A DNA stretch of 64,000 nt, taken from Urechis unicinctus. Its lineage: Eukaryota; Annelida; Polychaeta; Xenopneusta; Urechidae. A program made the position numbers and the translations under genes. Position 1 is the stretch's first letter, and every line of letters begins with the position of its first letter. Shown here in pieces: positions 38,870-52,650 of this stretch. The notes beneath the pieces are model-generated. The model was not told where the DNA came from. It saw nothing but the letters and a program-made list of their open reading frames with translations, and did not search any database. The stretch spans positions 31,075,714-31,139,713 of the forward strand of contig CM067348.1 of the NCBI GenBank assembly GCA_034190875.2, in the 5' to 3' direction.

Positions 38870-39190
38870 CTGAATAAATTGACGCATAGAGCAGTGATCG
38901 ATCCGGTACTAATATGAATAACCTTGTAATAATTGGAAACACGTGAGGAATATTCATTGGATTCTGATGCTAAATAGCTACCTAGCCTAACATCGCTTTC
39001 CACCCATCAGGGGCAGTGATTATAAGGCCCTATATGACAGCATAGTCATTGCTAACCAAACGCTACATCATATAGTAGTGATAACTGAATCAAGGACAGC
39101 ATCCTAATCGGTTCATTAGCCAGAAACCAGCACTCTAAAAATCGAAGAGAGCAGACACAGTTGCAGCCGACTCAGTTTATATTTACTAGC
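38870..39190. repeat. Dispersed old repeat B, copy 1
   Basis: Shares with 42270-42600 a collinear run of words: AAATTGACGCATAGA, GTAGCCTAAC/CTAGCCTAAC, CCACCCATCA, CAGCATAG, ATTGCTA, ACTGAATCAAGGA and GGTTCATTAGC. Identity by eye is about 75%. Non-coding; no terminal repeats seen. Confidence 0.65.
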
Positions 39191-39889
39191 AGTTACGGAC
39201 ATATATGTGATAAACCGTTTGGAACATAGCCTATAATTCAGCCTATAAAACCATAAGCCTTACAATTGAACAGCGGTCCATAAGTCTTTCCTATTCCTTA
39301 TATGCAGATATCCAGATTTCCTCCCGTATCAGCAAATATAGAAATATGGATTATAGCACAGGTATCGATGCAACCCTCTGTTAACGGAACTGTTTTGTAG
39401 TCGCTAACATCGCTAAACAGTGTAAATATCAGAAAGATTATGATCCAATAAAAAACATGTTTTTTGACGTTCCTGTGTCAATGCCAATTTTATGACGTTT
39501 GACTAGAAGCATATTGTAAAATGGCGGAATTTTAATTGCGATGAGACCATGTTGTATTTTCGTCAATGATTGCGCAAGAGGTAAAAAGAGAGGATCGACT
39601 ATTAATTCAATACAATAATAGTTCTATAAACGAACCATCTGACATAACTAGCCCTCTAACGCTTTAGCTGCAACCATCGTTACTTGTGTTTGGCCGTGGT
39701 ATTTATATAAGAAGAGGATGATTCTATCAACTGGGAAAACGTCAAGAGGTTCATGCATCCCACGATAGCTTAAATAGAGTGCCATGCACTGGATGTTTTG
39801 CAGCATTGAGTATTGGATAATTAGATGCTAAGGCAAACGACCTTATAATCTACGCTAAAGAATGGGGAGCCTAAATCGGATTATCATAC

Positions 39890-40060
39890 TAACGAGGGAT
39901 ATAGCTTAACCTCGCCTTCCATCGATCACAGACAACGATTACAAGGCAAAATACGACTGAGTAGGCAGATAAGCACTATTACATACAGCAGCTTTAATCG
40001 CAACCCAGACAATATTCTTATCAGTTAATTGGCATGAGCTCAGCGCTCGAAGAATAGAAG
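39890..40060. repeat. Dispersed old repeat B, partial copy 2
   Basis: Shorter and more diverged member: a CCTCGCCTTCCATCGATCAC segment, then ACAAGGCAAAATACGAC, aligning with the middle of the other two copies. Confidence 0.45.
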
Positions 40061-42269
40061 TAAGTATAGTCAACTGCTGTAATCAATTCAACTCATTTAA
40101 TGTTTACTTTACTGAAGATTACAGATATACGCTGCTTCAATAATTAAAGCATAACCAATGATCCAGTTAAGAAGACCATCATCCTCAAGCTTCACATGTC
40201 TCATTTTGATGCCATCTTAGCCGACGTTTCGTTCCATTCTGATTGCCAGATTATAACACTTCAACATGTTGAAGTTTGCGTATATGATTTCCAACATGAA
40301 ATTGTCGGCTATTACCGAATGGTGAAGCTCACAAAATATGTTTTTGATTGTTTAGCAAAATTTGTATTAGTGTAATTGGGTATGCCCATATTTTGTTGTT
40401 ACTCAAATTAGCTTTATATTTGTAAGATTGTTGTATGCTCTTTGAAATAAGTAGGATGACATATCAAATTACAAACATTTGGTTATTCGTGTCCCTCGTT
40501 GAATGAAAAAAAATCATTGACCGACCTGAGGATGAAGCAAATGATGTTCGACAACATAATCACATACAATTTGACAGAATCTTCGGATATACAGCATCTT
40601 AACATTAGCTCGCACTGAATGATCTTAGAAGTAGGATAAATGAAAGTGTCAAGTGATGATTAGGAAGTCGGCTTGCGTTGATAAATACATAAAAATGTAG
40701 CACATGAGCTAGTATAAATAGAATGACAACCGAGCGCACTATTAGCAAAATATAGGTCTGCTAATTCAGCCAGTACCAGGAAGTAATTGCATCGTTGCAG
40801 CAATATTTCAAATATAAATATTTTGAATATCCATTATGTAGTGGACATCTACCTTTTAAAGAATAACCAGAATCGTAGGAATTTCAATGACCTAAGAGAT
40901 GCCAGTGAAGGGCATCCATATTAAGGTATAACGTAAAACAAAAGACCAATTATCTAATGTCTCACTATTATTGATTTCCATGCCAACTGTTAGATTGGCT
41001 TCTACATGAATATATGTATATGGAGAAGGCAATATAATTGGTCAAGTGACAGATTAACCATATTTCACCAGCCATACTTTGTAAAGACACGCAATATTTC
41101 TGCGGGTTTACCAGAGGTTACAGAGAGTCATATTTAAAAATAATAATGAATGCTCTTGCCAAAGTCATGGCAAGTGTAGCTATATATCCTTCTTTCAAAT
41201 TGTCTTAATTCTTATATATGGTATGTATTGTAATATGTTGCCTCAAGACATAACTAACAAGTCGCTAATGTTTATCATTGTTCTAGTTTTTTTTTTCTTT
41301 TTGGCCCTGTCGCCTTTAAGGTGACATATTATTACAATATCTCTCCACTCTAATACAAGAGTGAATGGCTGATGTTACGTTCATGAGCTGCCTTGCTTTC
41401 TCTGTAGCCAGTCAGGCGAACAAATATGTTTTTCTATGTCTTGCTAGAGACGACTATAATGATTTTTGCAATGATTAACACAATGAATAATTCATGAGAA
41501 AAATGTTAAACAGGTTGAGGACGTCCGTTGATTTGAAGCTAATTTTGTCTATTGATTCCATGCCACTATCTTGTTAATACGTGGTCAATTGATGTCAAAT
41601 CGGTCTATTCTTTACAATTAAATAATCATGCAGCGACATTGTTCGTGTAGTTGTTTCATCAAAAGTCACGCATGCGCAATAAATATTCACTTCAAAATAA
41701 TCAATTCTTTACCTACGCATCAATAGGTTCATTGTTAGCATTGTTAGTCTAGATATTTCCATTGGAATAATGGACATGGTCTGCTTGCAATTGTATGGAA
41801 TATGCTTTTATAACTCGTGTTTTATAATGTCAGGAGATTGCGTTATTGGTGTGAGAATACATTCAAGAGAATGCCATGGGGTTACTCTTGGCATTCAGCT
41901 GGGTAGTATTACGAACTATACAAAAAATGTAATGATAACTTCTGTTTATGACTATCAATAAACCTATAACATTTTCATTGATTCTGACTATAGTGAATGA
42001 GGTATCATTGTGTGACATTTCTAATAGACTTATTCATAAGGACATAAATAAATGATCGCTAACCTCCAGAAGGCTGGATATTTTCATGCTGACATGTTGA
42101 CCGCACATCCAATCTGTTTTCTTATTGTCTAAAACTGACTTTTACACTAACACATCCTAACCCTAGAGACCTGTCACTGCAGTAATCGCTATGTGTGTCA
42201 AGTAGAGCATATGCAATAAAAGGAAATATATATCGTCAAGGAAAGCGTCATAGGGATTTATGTATTCGA

Positions 42270-42600
42270 TAAATTGACGCATAGAACGATTGACCATACA
42301 AAACTATGTGAACAACTTTATAATTAATAGAAATAAGTGGGGAAAATATTTATTTGGTTCTACTGCTAATAAGATATGTAGCCTAACGCAGCCTTCAACC
42401 CATCAATGGCAGCAATTACAAGGCCCAATACGACAGCATAGAAATTGCTAGCCAAATGCTTTGGTGATAATTGAATCAAGGATAGCTTCCTTATTGGTTC
42501 ATTAGCAAGAGGCCAGCGTTCTAAGGTAAGGTAAGTATAGGGTTTAACGGCATTCTAAGAATGGGAGACACAATTCCTGGCGATTACGGACACAAGATGT
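42270..42600. repeat. Dispersed old repeat B, copy 3
   Basis: Collinear with copy 1 over about 330 bp: AAATTGACGCATAGAACG, GTAGCCTAACGCAGCC, CAACCCATCAATGGCAGC, CGACAGCATAG and TTGAATCAAGGATAGC. Confidence 0.65.
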
Positions 42601-45600
42601 GTAGATTTGTAAACCAGCTCCGACCAATAAACTAGATAACTCAATCTTTCATTTCTTTTCTTTTGCAATTGCATCTATGTGTTCCCTTTCTATGCACATC
42701 CAGCAGACATTTTCCACCACAAGTTTCTTCAACTCTCAACGCCGCATAATTTGCATCAAGTATTTATGTTCTTCGCGATAAAACTATATAAAAGTATTGC
42801 CAGTCGCAAAAACACTAACCTCGTTGCTTTTACAATCTGCCGGAAGCGTTCTAAAACCTCGATCTCATCAGCACAATTACTGACCTAACAAGAGTTGAAA
42901 AGAGCGCTGTTTGCGTGGACTGCAAGCAAATCTGTCGGCTTCTAGCTGTTGTAACACAGAAGGATATCAATTTTGACATTCTGGTGCTAAAAATATATAG
43001 TACACAGCATGCTTTTGGAACCATAGTTTAAACGTAGATCGCTACGTTGGTGCAATAAATGGCACCAGGACATTACATGAGATCAGAATATTAACTATAC
43101 AAGTGACTTTACATCAACATAAACGTGCTGTTTATAATGCTTGACATTCACAGACTGACTATTTAGATGAAAGCGGTCGCAAAGTCGACAAAAAGCGGGC
43201 AATGTTAATGAAACACGGTTCTTATCCTCTGGTGTGATCGTACTCTCACACCCTTAATGTGATCGGCTTATCAAAGCACATTCGTAGTAATTGCAAATAC
43301 CTAATTGCTAACAGTAACATATTACACTTTCCATTTCATTGACCTTATTTAAGTAACTTTTGTTTTGTAAACCCAGTAACTGCATGGAGCATAATAATCT
43401 TCACTTAATGTTAATACCGATGAAACACAAGATGTATTGATGAGTGACAGCCGCGGAAATGTGCTGAAAGCAATGACAATATATAACTGTAATAATTTCC
43501 TACCCTTGTATTGTAACAGTTCCGTTCAAAGCTGAACAGGAAGACCTGTGTTAAGCAAAGTTTTCTGCATGACTATTTTCATCGCTATGGAAATATTTGA
43601 CCTCAATTACCAACCAGCCAATAATAGCTGAACAAGCATGTCAAACGTACTGAGAGCCTTTTAAGCGTGTTCTATATATTGACAATACTGGCGTTTTCCA
43701 CTGTCATCCCTAATATTTTATGAGAACGCAGGCAATACCTTCTCGGATCTAGACCAGTCATGGCAGCCATTCTTTATATTATTCCCATTGTCGACACAAC
43801 ATTCACTTACCAAATAAATCGGCACCATAATTTTACGCGCCATTAAAAATATGTACAACGATATTTCAGTCATTAGAACCAAACGCAACGATGAGAATAG
43901 TGTACATATGAGAACAATGGATTATTGAGTGACAAAATGGTATTGACTGGTGCGTATTGTCGGGAAAATAGTCTCGAGGCAGCGACCAGATATTTGCAAT
44001 TGTTATTTGACATATGTTTTGCTTCTATTGCAATTGATACTAAACCGCTCTAATTATTTGCGCATAGTATTATAAAAACACAGAATATACTTGAAATATG
44101 TATACCATAAGACGGTCTTAAATATTCATATAATCAAATCACTCTGTATATTGTCGACTTCAATCTTAACCATACCGATATACATAGAGGCCAGCATACA
44201 TTATGGTAGTGTCATGTATAGAACAAAATGATGAAATAATCAGCACAAATTAGTTTTAGACAATAATGGGCTAGTGAAAATACAGATTCATTAAATATTG
44301 ACAGAATATTTGTTTCTGATATTTGAACAAATAGCAGTAACCTAGCAGTGGCCTTAGACATAATAAAATACGTTTTTGCTTCGCAGAATAGTGCATTTTT
44401 TTCCATGAGATGAATAATCTCCACCGAACTGGGTTTAAATGATGGGATGCCATATCGCTGGATGTGTATCTAGTATAGTTCATGACAGTACCTTCGTCAT
44501 CATATAGTCATGTGATCTCAACTTATACAACCAAATATGCTGTAAACACCAAGAAAACCCTATTATGAATATGTAGTAGATATAAATTACGAAATTTCAA
44601 GTATTTACAACTTCTATTCGGATATCTGTCGTAGTTTATTATCACACATTTTATACATTTTCTATATGCCTGGGCATAATAATCTGAAAACCTGAAGGCA
44701 ATGTTCCTTACCATTGTGGGACACAGGCATTTATCTTCCACGGTGTTGATGCCAAACGCATGACTGTAGCGTTAATTTGTAGGGTCATATTATTAATTTT
44801 TAAATGAAAAATGAAATTGCGACTAGCATTACACAAATGGTACACAAGTGGTTGCTTGATATGTATATATCATATCACCAATATCTCCTTGAAAACTCCA
44901 TTTAGATGCGTCCATGGCAGATTATTGTCCAAGCACGTTTGATCCCGATTGCATCCAATGAGTTGTAATGATCATAACCAGTAAATGAATGGTTTATAAA
45001 AGAAACTATACATCTGTAATTGTCGTCACAATAGTTCACAGGATGGGTCAAGTAGAGTAAGCCAGAATTTATTGCAGCAAACACTGTTACAGTGTACCCC
45101 ATGTTTAAAGAAATGTAGAATATATTCCCGCTTATCAATATCTTGTGCCCTATTAGATTAACGTTAATGAAAGTCTAACATATAATGCTCAGGGTCTTCG
45201 ACATGTATGCATATCTTCCCGCAACTCTCACGTATTTCTGACCTCCTGAGTCATAATCATTACATATGTGTTATACTTGCGCTGCAACACCAATCTAGTT
45301 TTGTATCAGTTGCATTCACAGAAGTTCTTGAAATGATACCAATGAACGTTGGACATTATGAGTGTCATTTTATAATGGTAACTGATATAATTGTGAGCTT
45401 TTCTATTGGTTGTCAGGCCGATAGATGTATCCCTCGACAATGAAATTAATTATGCGTTATCTACAACTATTTGGAGTATAGTGACAGACGAACTGTCAAT
45501 AGTATTTCAATTGTTTTTTACGAATGGGGTGCTCTGTACGCTGTTCATGTGAACAGTGTGTCATTAGCTTGAGACTGCAGTCTGCAGTTTGAAGTAAGTA

Positions 45601-47743
45601 CCAAAATATATATATGTATATTTGAACAGCATTTGCATCAGTTAAATGAGGTATGTGATAACTAAAATAAGTGTTTTGAAGCATGGTTTGAAGGCACGAC
45701 GGTCTTTTTGGCAGAATATTGTACATATCTGTAATTTTATGTTGTACCAGGCCTTTTATACTGTCAACGCAAATTTGTCAACAACTGTTACAAATGCCGT
45801 AAACATATTACCGAACCTTTGTCTTCTAAGTTCAGCTGTGCCTTCTTTTACAAATATTACCTGTAATGTAATTCAGGTAAAAAGGTGATCAAACTATTAA
45901 GTAAAACAGGCTCCCATTTGTCTATCGTCTCACGTGCTTTCAACACCTTTGACTCTGAGAACCTTTTCAGCATGAAAAGGAATGTATTCAAGTGCGTAAA
46001 TTGTCATTAAACACTACTTGCTCGATGACTGTCACATCTTTGTTTGGGCAAAGGACCAGACCAATAACATATTAATATTTTACCGACACACAATATATGT
46101 TTGGGCATATATATATTCCCTAAGGCAGTCCTGCTGCTCCCAACGACTCAAATTAGTATTGTCATAAACAGATGAGAATAAACTGGAATAAACTTCACAA
46201 CTGACCACAACTATTAATTAGCATTGTTATGCAGCAGAGCGGCATTAAAGGAACAAACAATAACGGACACAGAGTCATGATTAATGACCTCTACATGACA
46301 TCTTAACATCGTCGATATTTCCCAATGACTTCATTTCCATAACTGTGAAAAACCAACGGCAAGAAATGGCTTTATTCTTTTCCCACCACTCAATATCACG
46401 CAGCAAAATGTATGTTAAACTGTCGAGTGCAATTGAGCTCTCCACAGCCTCAACTTCACAAACGAAATGAAAAGTGAATAACGTGCTGGACTGTTGTTAG
46501 GTAATATAGAAGTACATTACATTCACAAAAACGTACAACTTGACTTTTTGGTGTACATGGATTATATTACACACAAAGGTATTTTAGAAATAACATTAAT
46601 GATATTGTTTTGTTGGTCATATGAGTAACAACTTGATGTTATCTGACTAACGGTATATATTTATTTTTGCAACCTGTGTAGGTATTATCATACCTTGCTC
46701 TTACTTTGTCTAAACTTATGTGCAAACAAGAGAGCTTACAACATCTAACACACTACATTATTTGGTCAGTTTTTCTCACCCTGCAAGTAATGCTTGAAAT
46801 TTTCATATATGAGAGACACCTATTGCAAATCGAATGACAGTAACTAGATGCGCTATAATAGCTGTGCAGAGCAGCGAAGTAGATATGGAAGGCATGATAA
46901 AATTAGCAGGTAGTCTTAACCGCATAGCCGACCAAACGTGGATCAATTTCTACTGTGCTACAACACCTCAGCAGCCGTCTTAAAACCAAGCAAGCCAGGT
47001 CAGTTGCAAAACCGAGACACGCAATGAGTCTAAATCGGAGTCAACAGACATTCATTGACGTGGGAATTTGCGCTTCAAGGCAGTGTAATCTGACATACAT
47101 TGCCACCGACTAATCTGACTACGTCAAACTAATAGCTGTGTTGAACGTCTGGACAATAAATCCACATATTTGTAAAACAAAGCCTACACAGTCATCACAA
47201 TTGACATCCATTGTTTCATAATTCACCTACATAAAGTATTATACTGTTTTAACATAATTGCAGTTGTCCAAAATCAATAACAGCAACATCGTATTTCTCA
47301 TGGTAATCCTGATTATGCTTTACTCAATAAGCAATATCCTGTTGTCACTCTCTGTGAAAATATCGTTTTCTAGACTTATCGATGATAACGTAAACAAATA
47401 TTCAACTTGTTATAATCACTCTTCAATCGTCTAAATGATGAGAACAGGTAAGCATCATTTGTAGACGCAGCTTTTAAACAAATTTGGTGATTAGCTTTAG
47501 GCCGCAAAGATCAATACTCCCTTTGCGTAACATGTTAAACCAAAACCACAAAAGCAGTGAGAGAATTATTTGATCTTTTACACAGGTAATAGTTTCTACA
47601 AGAATGTACAGAATCGCTATAAATGTATTCAAGACTCACGGTCTGGATTTCCCCTAAATTGTCTAAGACCTCTGTGATGAATATTTATAACCATCGTATA
47701 TAATATCTGACCCAGAAGTGATGCTTAATATCAAAAATATTAA

Positions 47744-48216
47744 TCATCGTAGTTCAAATGTCTCTTGCGATGGAGAAACTGGTTTCTCTAAGAAATCAGC
47801 GCTAGCTTTAAGTCTGTTCACTCTTTGGATGAATAAGTCCTTGGCAAACTGATACAGCTCAATGTCTAGCTTGTTTAACTCAATAATTTTATGTTGCTGT
47901 TCTTTGGTTGTGGTGGCCTGACTTGCGTGCGATGCATTTTGCTGCACAAAATCTTCTATAAATTTAAGTGGGAAAGTGTGTTCAAAGAGGAGCTGGGTAT
48001 CTGACTGATATTCCGTCATGCCGAAAAACGCCATTTCTCGCAAATTGTCTTTGGCACTTTGTAGCATTATCCGATCTCGCTCAGCAGGTGACAATATTGT
48101 GCGGTTATAACAGCCAACCATGCTCAGGTTAGCCAACATGCGTGTTTGACGATTGTTAGCCAAGTTGTGGGGACAGGTAAGAAATTCATCAAGAGTGACG
48201 CCACTCCAGTCCTCAC
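47744..48216 (-). CDS. HS6ST: Second HS6ST locus, exon 3 and stop
   Basis: Encodes GEDWSGVTLDEF, ANNRQTRMLA and MAFFGMTE, all intact and about 90% identical to the first gene. It ends 24 residues earlier, in VSPSQETFELR, without the long acidic tail. The intact frame and conserved motifs suggest recent or ongoing selection, at odds with the exon 1 frameshift unless that is a sequence error. Confidence 0.88.
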
Positions 48217-48639
48217 CTGCAAACAGATGCATTCCTGCTTAATTGCCTTTAGCTTCTCAGACGGTATATATATCACTGATAAACACTTGGTCGCGTCCGG
48301 CATGTGAGATCCACTTGTAAGGTCACGTAGCATACAAATACATGATACAGCTACATGCAAACCATGATGTAATACGGGCATCTACGTATTCCTTCTTTCA
48401 GTTAACATTATTGTTTCAAACCATCTCATAACCCATTGTGTACTATTAGTTTTATACCATGCAGGCAATGCCAAGTAAATGACGCTGTCTTGACATTACA
48501 GTAATCCTCACCCATAATTGTAGTGATATGACCTGGCTGATGACATCACTGTCTCATTGTTCCATATGCAAACCTCGTTTTGAACGCAATAAATGTTACC
48601 CGAATCCAAACTCGCGTAATACACGATGACAAAACTTAC
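48217..48639 (-). other. Second HS6ST locus, intron 2
   Basis: A 423-bp phase 1 intron with donor GTAAGT and acceptor ending TTTGCAG. Its exon 3-proximal half aligns with 52652-52860 of the third copy. Confidence 0.85.
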
Positions 48640-48788
48640 CGGTGAAGCAGAATGGCACTTCTTCCAGGGTGGCCTGTCGGCCATTGCACTTGAGTTGAGC
48701 TGTCAGCCAGGTAGCGCCCCGGTTCGTATGTTTCCATTCACTCAGGTAACGGTAATAAGGGTCACGCATCATTGTAATATACAGGTAC
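48640..48788 (-). CDS. HS6ST: Second HS6ST locus, exon 2
   Basis: 149 bp, the same length and phases as exon 2 of the first gene. It encodes the 3'-phosphate-binding segment MRDPYYRYLSEWKH and the RGATW and EEVPFCFTG segments without disruption. Splice sites are intact (acceptor TTCAG, donor GTAAGT). Whether it is translated depends on the exon 1 frameshift. Confidence 0.85.
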
Positions 48789-50987
48789 CTGAATGTGGTA
48801 GTCAAATAAGAGAAGAAGAAGTGTATTGATCACATGTAACACTTGTACAAACATAATCTGAAAAATGTCGATGCCAAGGTTCCGAGGGACGCGCCGCTAT
48901 CCAAACATAAAAAGACGGTATGAAATGGATGCCTTCTGCTGCCTCACCCTACCCTCATTCACTCACGGAATCTGCCTTTTACTCGAGACATTATGCATTG
49001 TGATGATTGTTCCTTGTGCTCATTATGGTCTTCTCGACAATACAGTATCCCGCCTTCAATGATTGACTTTCAAACGGCTAATATGTCCCACTTAATCACG
49101 AGCGATGCCGACGCAATAACAGAATCACTCGCAAGGTTTGCGTTGAGGTTGGACGCATTTCGTGGCTTGGCGCTCATTCGCTTACTGCCCACATGCCGGT
49201 TGGAAAATATAATATGCGTTCATCGAAGTTTCGACCCAAGTGAGGTCCATAAACTAAACGTAGTCTTTTGTCTTATAATATCTTCAAGGCTTTCTGAATT
49301 GAAAAGCTTTACATCATTATTTGTGTTTCAGCCGTTTAATACACCTCCAACAGCAACAAAGGCAGTTAATCACATAGACAAATTTTGGTTGGCACAACTC
49401 GATAGACACCGTTTATCTTTGCTGTTGCTTGATGTTCTTCACCCATAAAAGCCCTGATGGTACTGACAAAGATGGTACTGATAAAGAGATTAAAGGTCAA
49501 CAACGGCGAAGGAAGATAAATCTCATAGTGAAATCCATAACCGAATTAATTAAATACGTGAACGATAATGTCGGTTTGAGCACAAATCCACTGTGGTTTA
49601 TATGTTTTCATTGCAGTAAATACAATTTGATGGTACCATTTTTCTTGAAAAAAAAGTCAAGATGGTAATAAATACCTTAGTTGATGAACATTGCAAACCA
49701 GTTCTTTGTGTAAGCTGTTATAGGCTTTGATTCGTTCAAAAGTCAACATGCGTTTCATCTATAATGTGTGCTTTGGATTGGCATTGCACCCTGCAGGAGC
49801 ATACTGGCCATACAAGTCTCTGAGCAATGTCCGGTGGACCATGACCGTTTTGATAAAGTAGGTGTAGGCTGCCCGGACGGAATTTAAGACTCTGTTTCTA
49901 CTGGTTATATGATGGCCCAATACATAAATATCTATCTAACAATCAGCAATAGGAGTGGGTATAGTAATGTATAAGATATGGCGTATAGGGGGTATAATAA
50001 TAAGGTATTGCAGGCCAGGAGCAAATCAGTATTAACCACGTGCACGACTTTCCCCCGAACCGACGGATGATAAATGATGATAAACTATCAATGCAACATG
50101 GTGACATCGCCAAACCTGTATTCTCAAAACGCCGCTTAGTTACAGCTGTTGTGCCATAAAAGGGCACAATCTATGGTGCCATTAAGCCTACCATTATTCA
50201 TATATGAGTGTAGAAACACAGCTGTGAAGAGCAATCAGAAACCCATTTATTATACTAAGGGTCATCTCTCACCTTCTGGTACCCATTGCACGAGATGACG
50301 TACCACTGTAATGTTAACAGTTACTCTCTAAGTGCTGTGGAAACATTCCACAAAAACATCCAAGCACATGCATGAACCGGTTTTTCAATAATAAATAATC
50401 CCAACTGGGGAATCATTCGATTGGTACTACAAAGGCAAGTGGTCAGCAATCACTTGGTAGCATGAGGATTAAGTCGACAGCAACTAGCATTCTTTCATAG
50501 GTGGGATATTGTTGCATCCACGGCTCTAAAGTGTGATGCAACTCCAGAATAAAGATTAGCTTAACCAGAACCCAAGCACGGCGCTGGTTGTAAGCTGTTA
50601 TCACTATAGCTATTTTCGTTCAGAATGTACCTACGATTTACCTGTAGGTGCAAAAAAATTTAAAGGAGAGGAGCAACCATGATCCCCATATGTGTAAAAC
50701 AATGTGTTGTGAGTGTTATATATTAAGTGGAGGCTATTTATGTTTCGTGATACAGTACATGTAAATTTGTGTCTCTGTCAATTCTCAGAAAAGTATACTT
50801 TCCAAAGAAGGCTTAAAGATACCCAGCCTCCCAACACAAGTAATATTATAATTTTACTGGTTAGGCAATAACAAATAAGTGAGAATCACGTGACTTGCCA
50901 AATAATGCATATTTAAATTGTCGCGACTAAATATACCATTTTACAAATAAATGTTCACAGCATCAGTAACCATATTGTAAGACATAC
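48789..50987 (-). other. Second HS6ST locus, intron 1
   Basis: This 2.2-kb phase 2 intron has donor GTATGT and acceptor ending ATTCAG. It contains the 272-bp block at 48921-49192 that is almost identical in the third copy. The rest aligns with the third copy at roughly 85% by eye with indels. Confidence 0.8.
48921..49192. other. 272-bp highly conserved block, second HS6ST copy
   Basis: Lies in intron 1, about 130 bp from exon 2. Compared with 54548-54819 it shows three substitutions in 272 bp and no indels, whereas neighbouring exon 2 differs at about 15% of positions. No RNA gene, coding domain or terminal repeats were recognised. A plus-strand open frame spans part of it but has no recognisable motif. 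Confidence 0.85.
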
Positions 50988-51536
50988 CGCCTATTGGGTT
51001 GAGGCTGTTCCTTCTTATCAAAGTAATTGGCAACACAGGTTTTTAGTTCTGTCCAATCAGCATGCAATCCACACACCCAACCGGTTGAAAATCCGACTAA
51101 ACAGCCATGTATGACCCTGTAAATTTCGGCAGTCACACTGTTTCTTCCTTTTATAACATGTGCATGGTGTTTTAAGGTCAAGATTGTGCACCAAATGCCT
51201 ACCAAAAACACTCCCTCCAGTCTTTTGTATGTGTAGAAACACAACTACATCTCGACTCCCTTCCACATCCAAATCTTTACGATCCGGCAACAAAGCAGCA
51301 CTCTCAAAATTCACACGTATCACTTGTCCATCTAAGTAGGCATCTAGTTGAGTTGGGTAAGTTTGTCTGACTGATACTCCTGTCAATGCACACACACTCT
51401 CCGAACAGAAGTATCCCAAATAGATGAGGCCGCCAGAAAAAGAAATTATTATCGCTATCATCAAGCATTTTAAGCTTTGCTTTTCTTGCATACCAAGTGT
51501 GTGACAGCTTGCCAACCTTGATGACTTAGTACACAT
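50988..51536 (-). pseudogene. HS6ST: Second HS6ST locus, exon 1 (one frameshift)
   Basis: Paralogue of the gene at 4.9 kb, on the opposite strand. The ATG is at 51536. A membrane segment (CLMIAIIISFSGGLIYLGYF), the PAPS loop QKTGGS and the TWLFSR and CGLHADWTEL signatures are all present. Around 51088-51092 one extra base shifts the frame between LFSR and FSTGW, and the shifted frame soon meets a stop. The exon then continues in the other frame to a good donor (GTATGT from 50987). All splice sites and both downstream exons are intact, so this is either a very young pseudogene or a single-base sequence error. Without that base the three exons would encode about 389 residues. Confidence 0.85.
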
Positions 51537-52650
51537 ATCTTCCAAGCTCCAACGGCAACTGTTGCCTAAATCGATTGATGCTTGTATGATAGGTTAACAT
51601 CACAATGATTATCGACCTGTTATGTTTGGCGGGGCAACTTTATTTTGTAGCATAGGAGAAGTTATATGTCGATGTGGAAAGTTCGTGTTTGTCATGCATC
51701 ATTTCCGGAGTATTACATATGTACTTAAAGCGTAGAATACAATACCAGAGTGGTGCTGAATAATTGTGAATATATTTTATACTGAAAATGTTTGTTTCTT
51801 GTGCCGTAACATTTTCCTTCGTAAATCGGCATACAGTAAGGTTTGGAAACTACAACACACATAACACAGTGGTCTTTTTATTTATTCTTTATATCGTGCT
51901 GCATATGTATAGCGTATTATAAAGCGACTGGTGTATGTTTTTGCTCTTAGCTTTTGTTAGGAATATTGTGAATCTCAAGTCTTTATATGCAGTGGACTTT
52001 TGTGTCTGTATATAAGAGAAGCATAGACTTCGTACTCGTGCAATAGATTCGAGTGACAGTTAATTACAGACAGGCTTACTTGTGCTATTATACCATTTTG
52101 CTTGAAACACCAAACAACACACGTCAAATAGTAGCTTAACGTTTGTTGACAGAATGAGGTCTGGTGTGTACTAGTGTCTGACTTAATATTTTTTGTACGC
52201 CTTCATATGTAGAGCATCACTTGTTCCCTAAAAGGGATAAGGCTGGCATTATAATATAATAATATTATAATTAATATTTTTGCTGTGGGTTACTGATCAT
52301 GATCAGCCCATTTGTCGATCGCTAAAAGCTGCTATTGGTAAAGATAATTGATCATCTACAGTTGTTGTCTCAACACAGGAAAGTGCCATCTGCAAAATTT
52401 ATCATAGCGTAGTACAGCGGTCATAGCGAAACGTTGTGACAAGCTATATATGACACACGGAATGAAGTGGTGAAGCACAAAGGAATTTACAGCGACTTTG
52501 AAAATACATGCCAATGTCGCTTGGCGCGACCCTCATTCAAGAAGAAAGAAATGGACAAACCACGACGATTACTATTAGGTTAGATATAATCTCCCATCCT
52601 ATCGTTGCAACACCCATTACCATTTATACTTTGTACAAGATTGACACCTC
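51537..52650. other. 5' flank of the second HS6ST locus and junction to the third unit
   Basis: No gene. It contains the upstream flank shared with 57300-59185 and an imperfect AT palindrome near 52248-52275. About 100 bp at 52551-52650 match neither unit and form the junction. Confidence 0.6.

Larger units (their letters stand above)
48211..52550 (-). repeat. Segmental duplication, unit containing the second HS6ST copy
   Basis: This ~4.3-kb segment (intron 2, exon 2, intron 1, exon 1 and ~1 kb of 5' flank) is repeated in the same orientation at 52651-59185. The proximal edge falls within the first few bases of exon 3. Matching 5' flank words include GTTGTCTCAACACAGGAAA near 52363-52382 and 58993-59012. 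Confidence 0.85.

Noticed and set aside
48993-49448. 151-codon plus-strand open frame overlapping the 272-bp block
   Set aside because: The third copy keeps only the first part, divergence outside the block is not codon-like, and no motif is recognised. The block may be functional, but not on this evidence as a protein.
52248-52275. AT palindrome as a replication origin or terminator
   Set aside because: Short imperfect AT palindromes are expected by chance in this composition.
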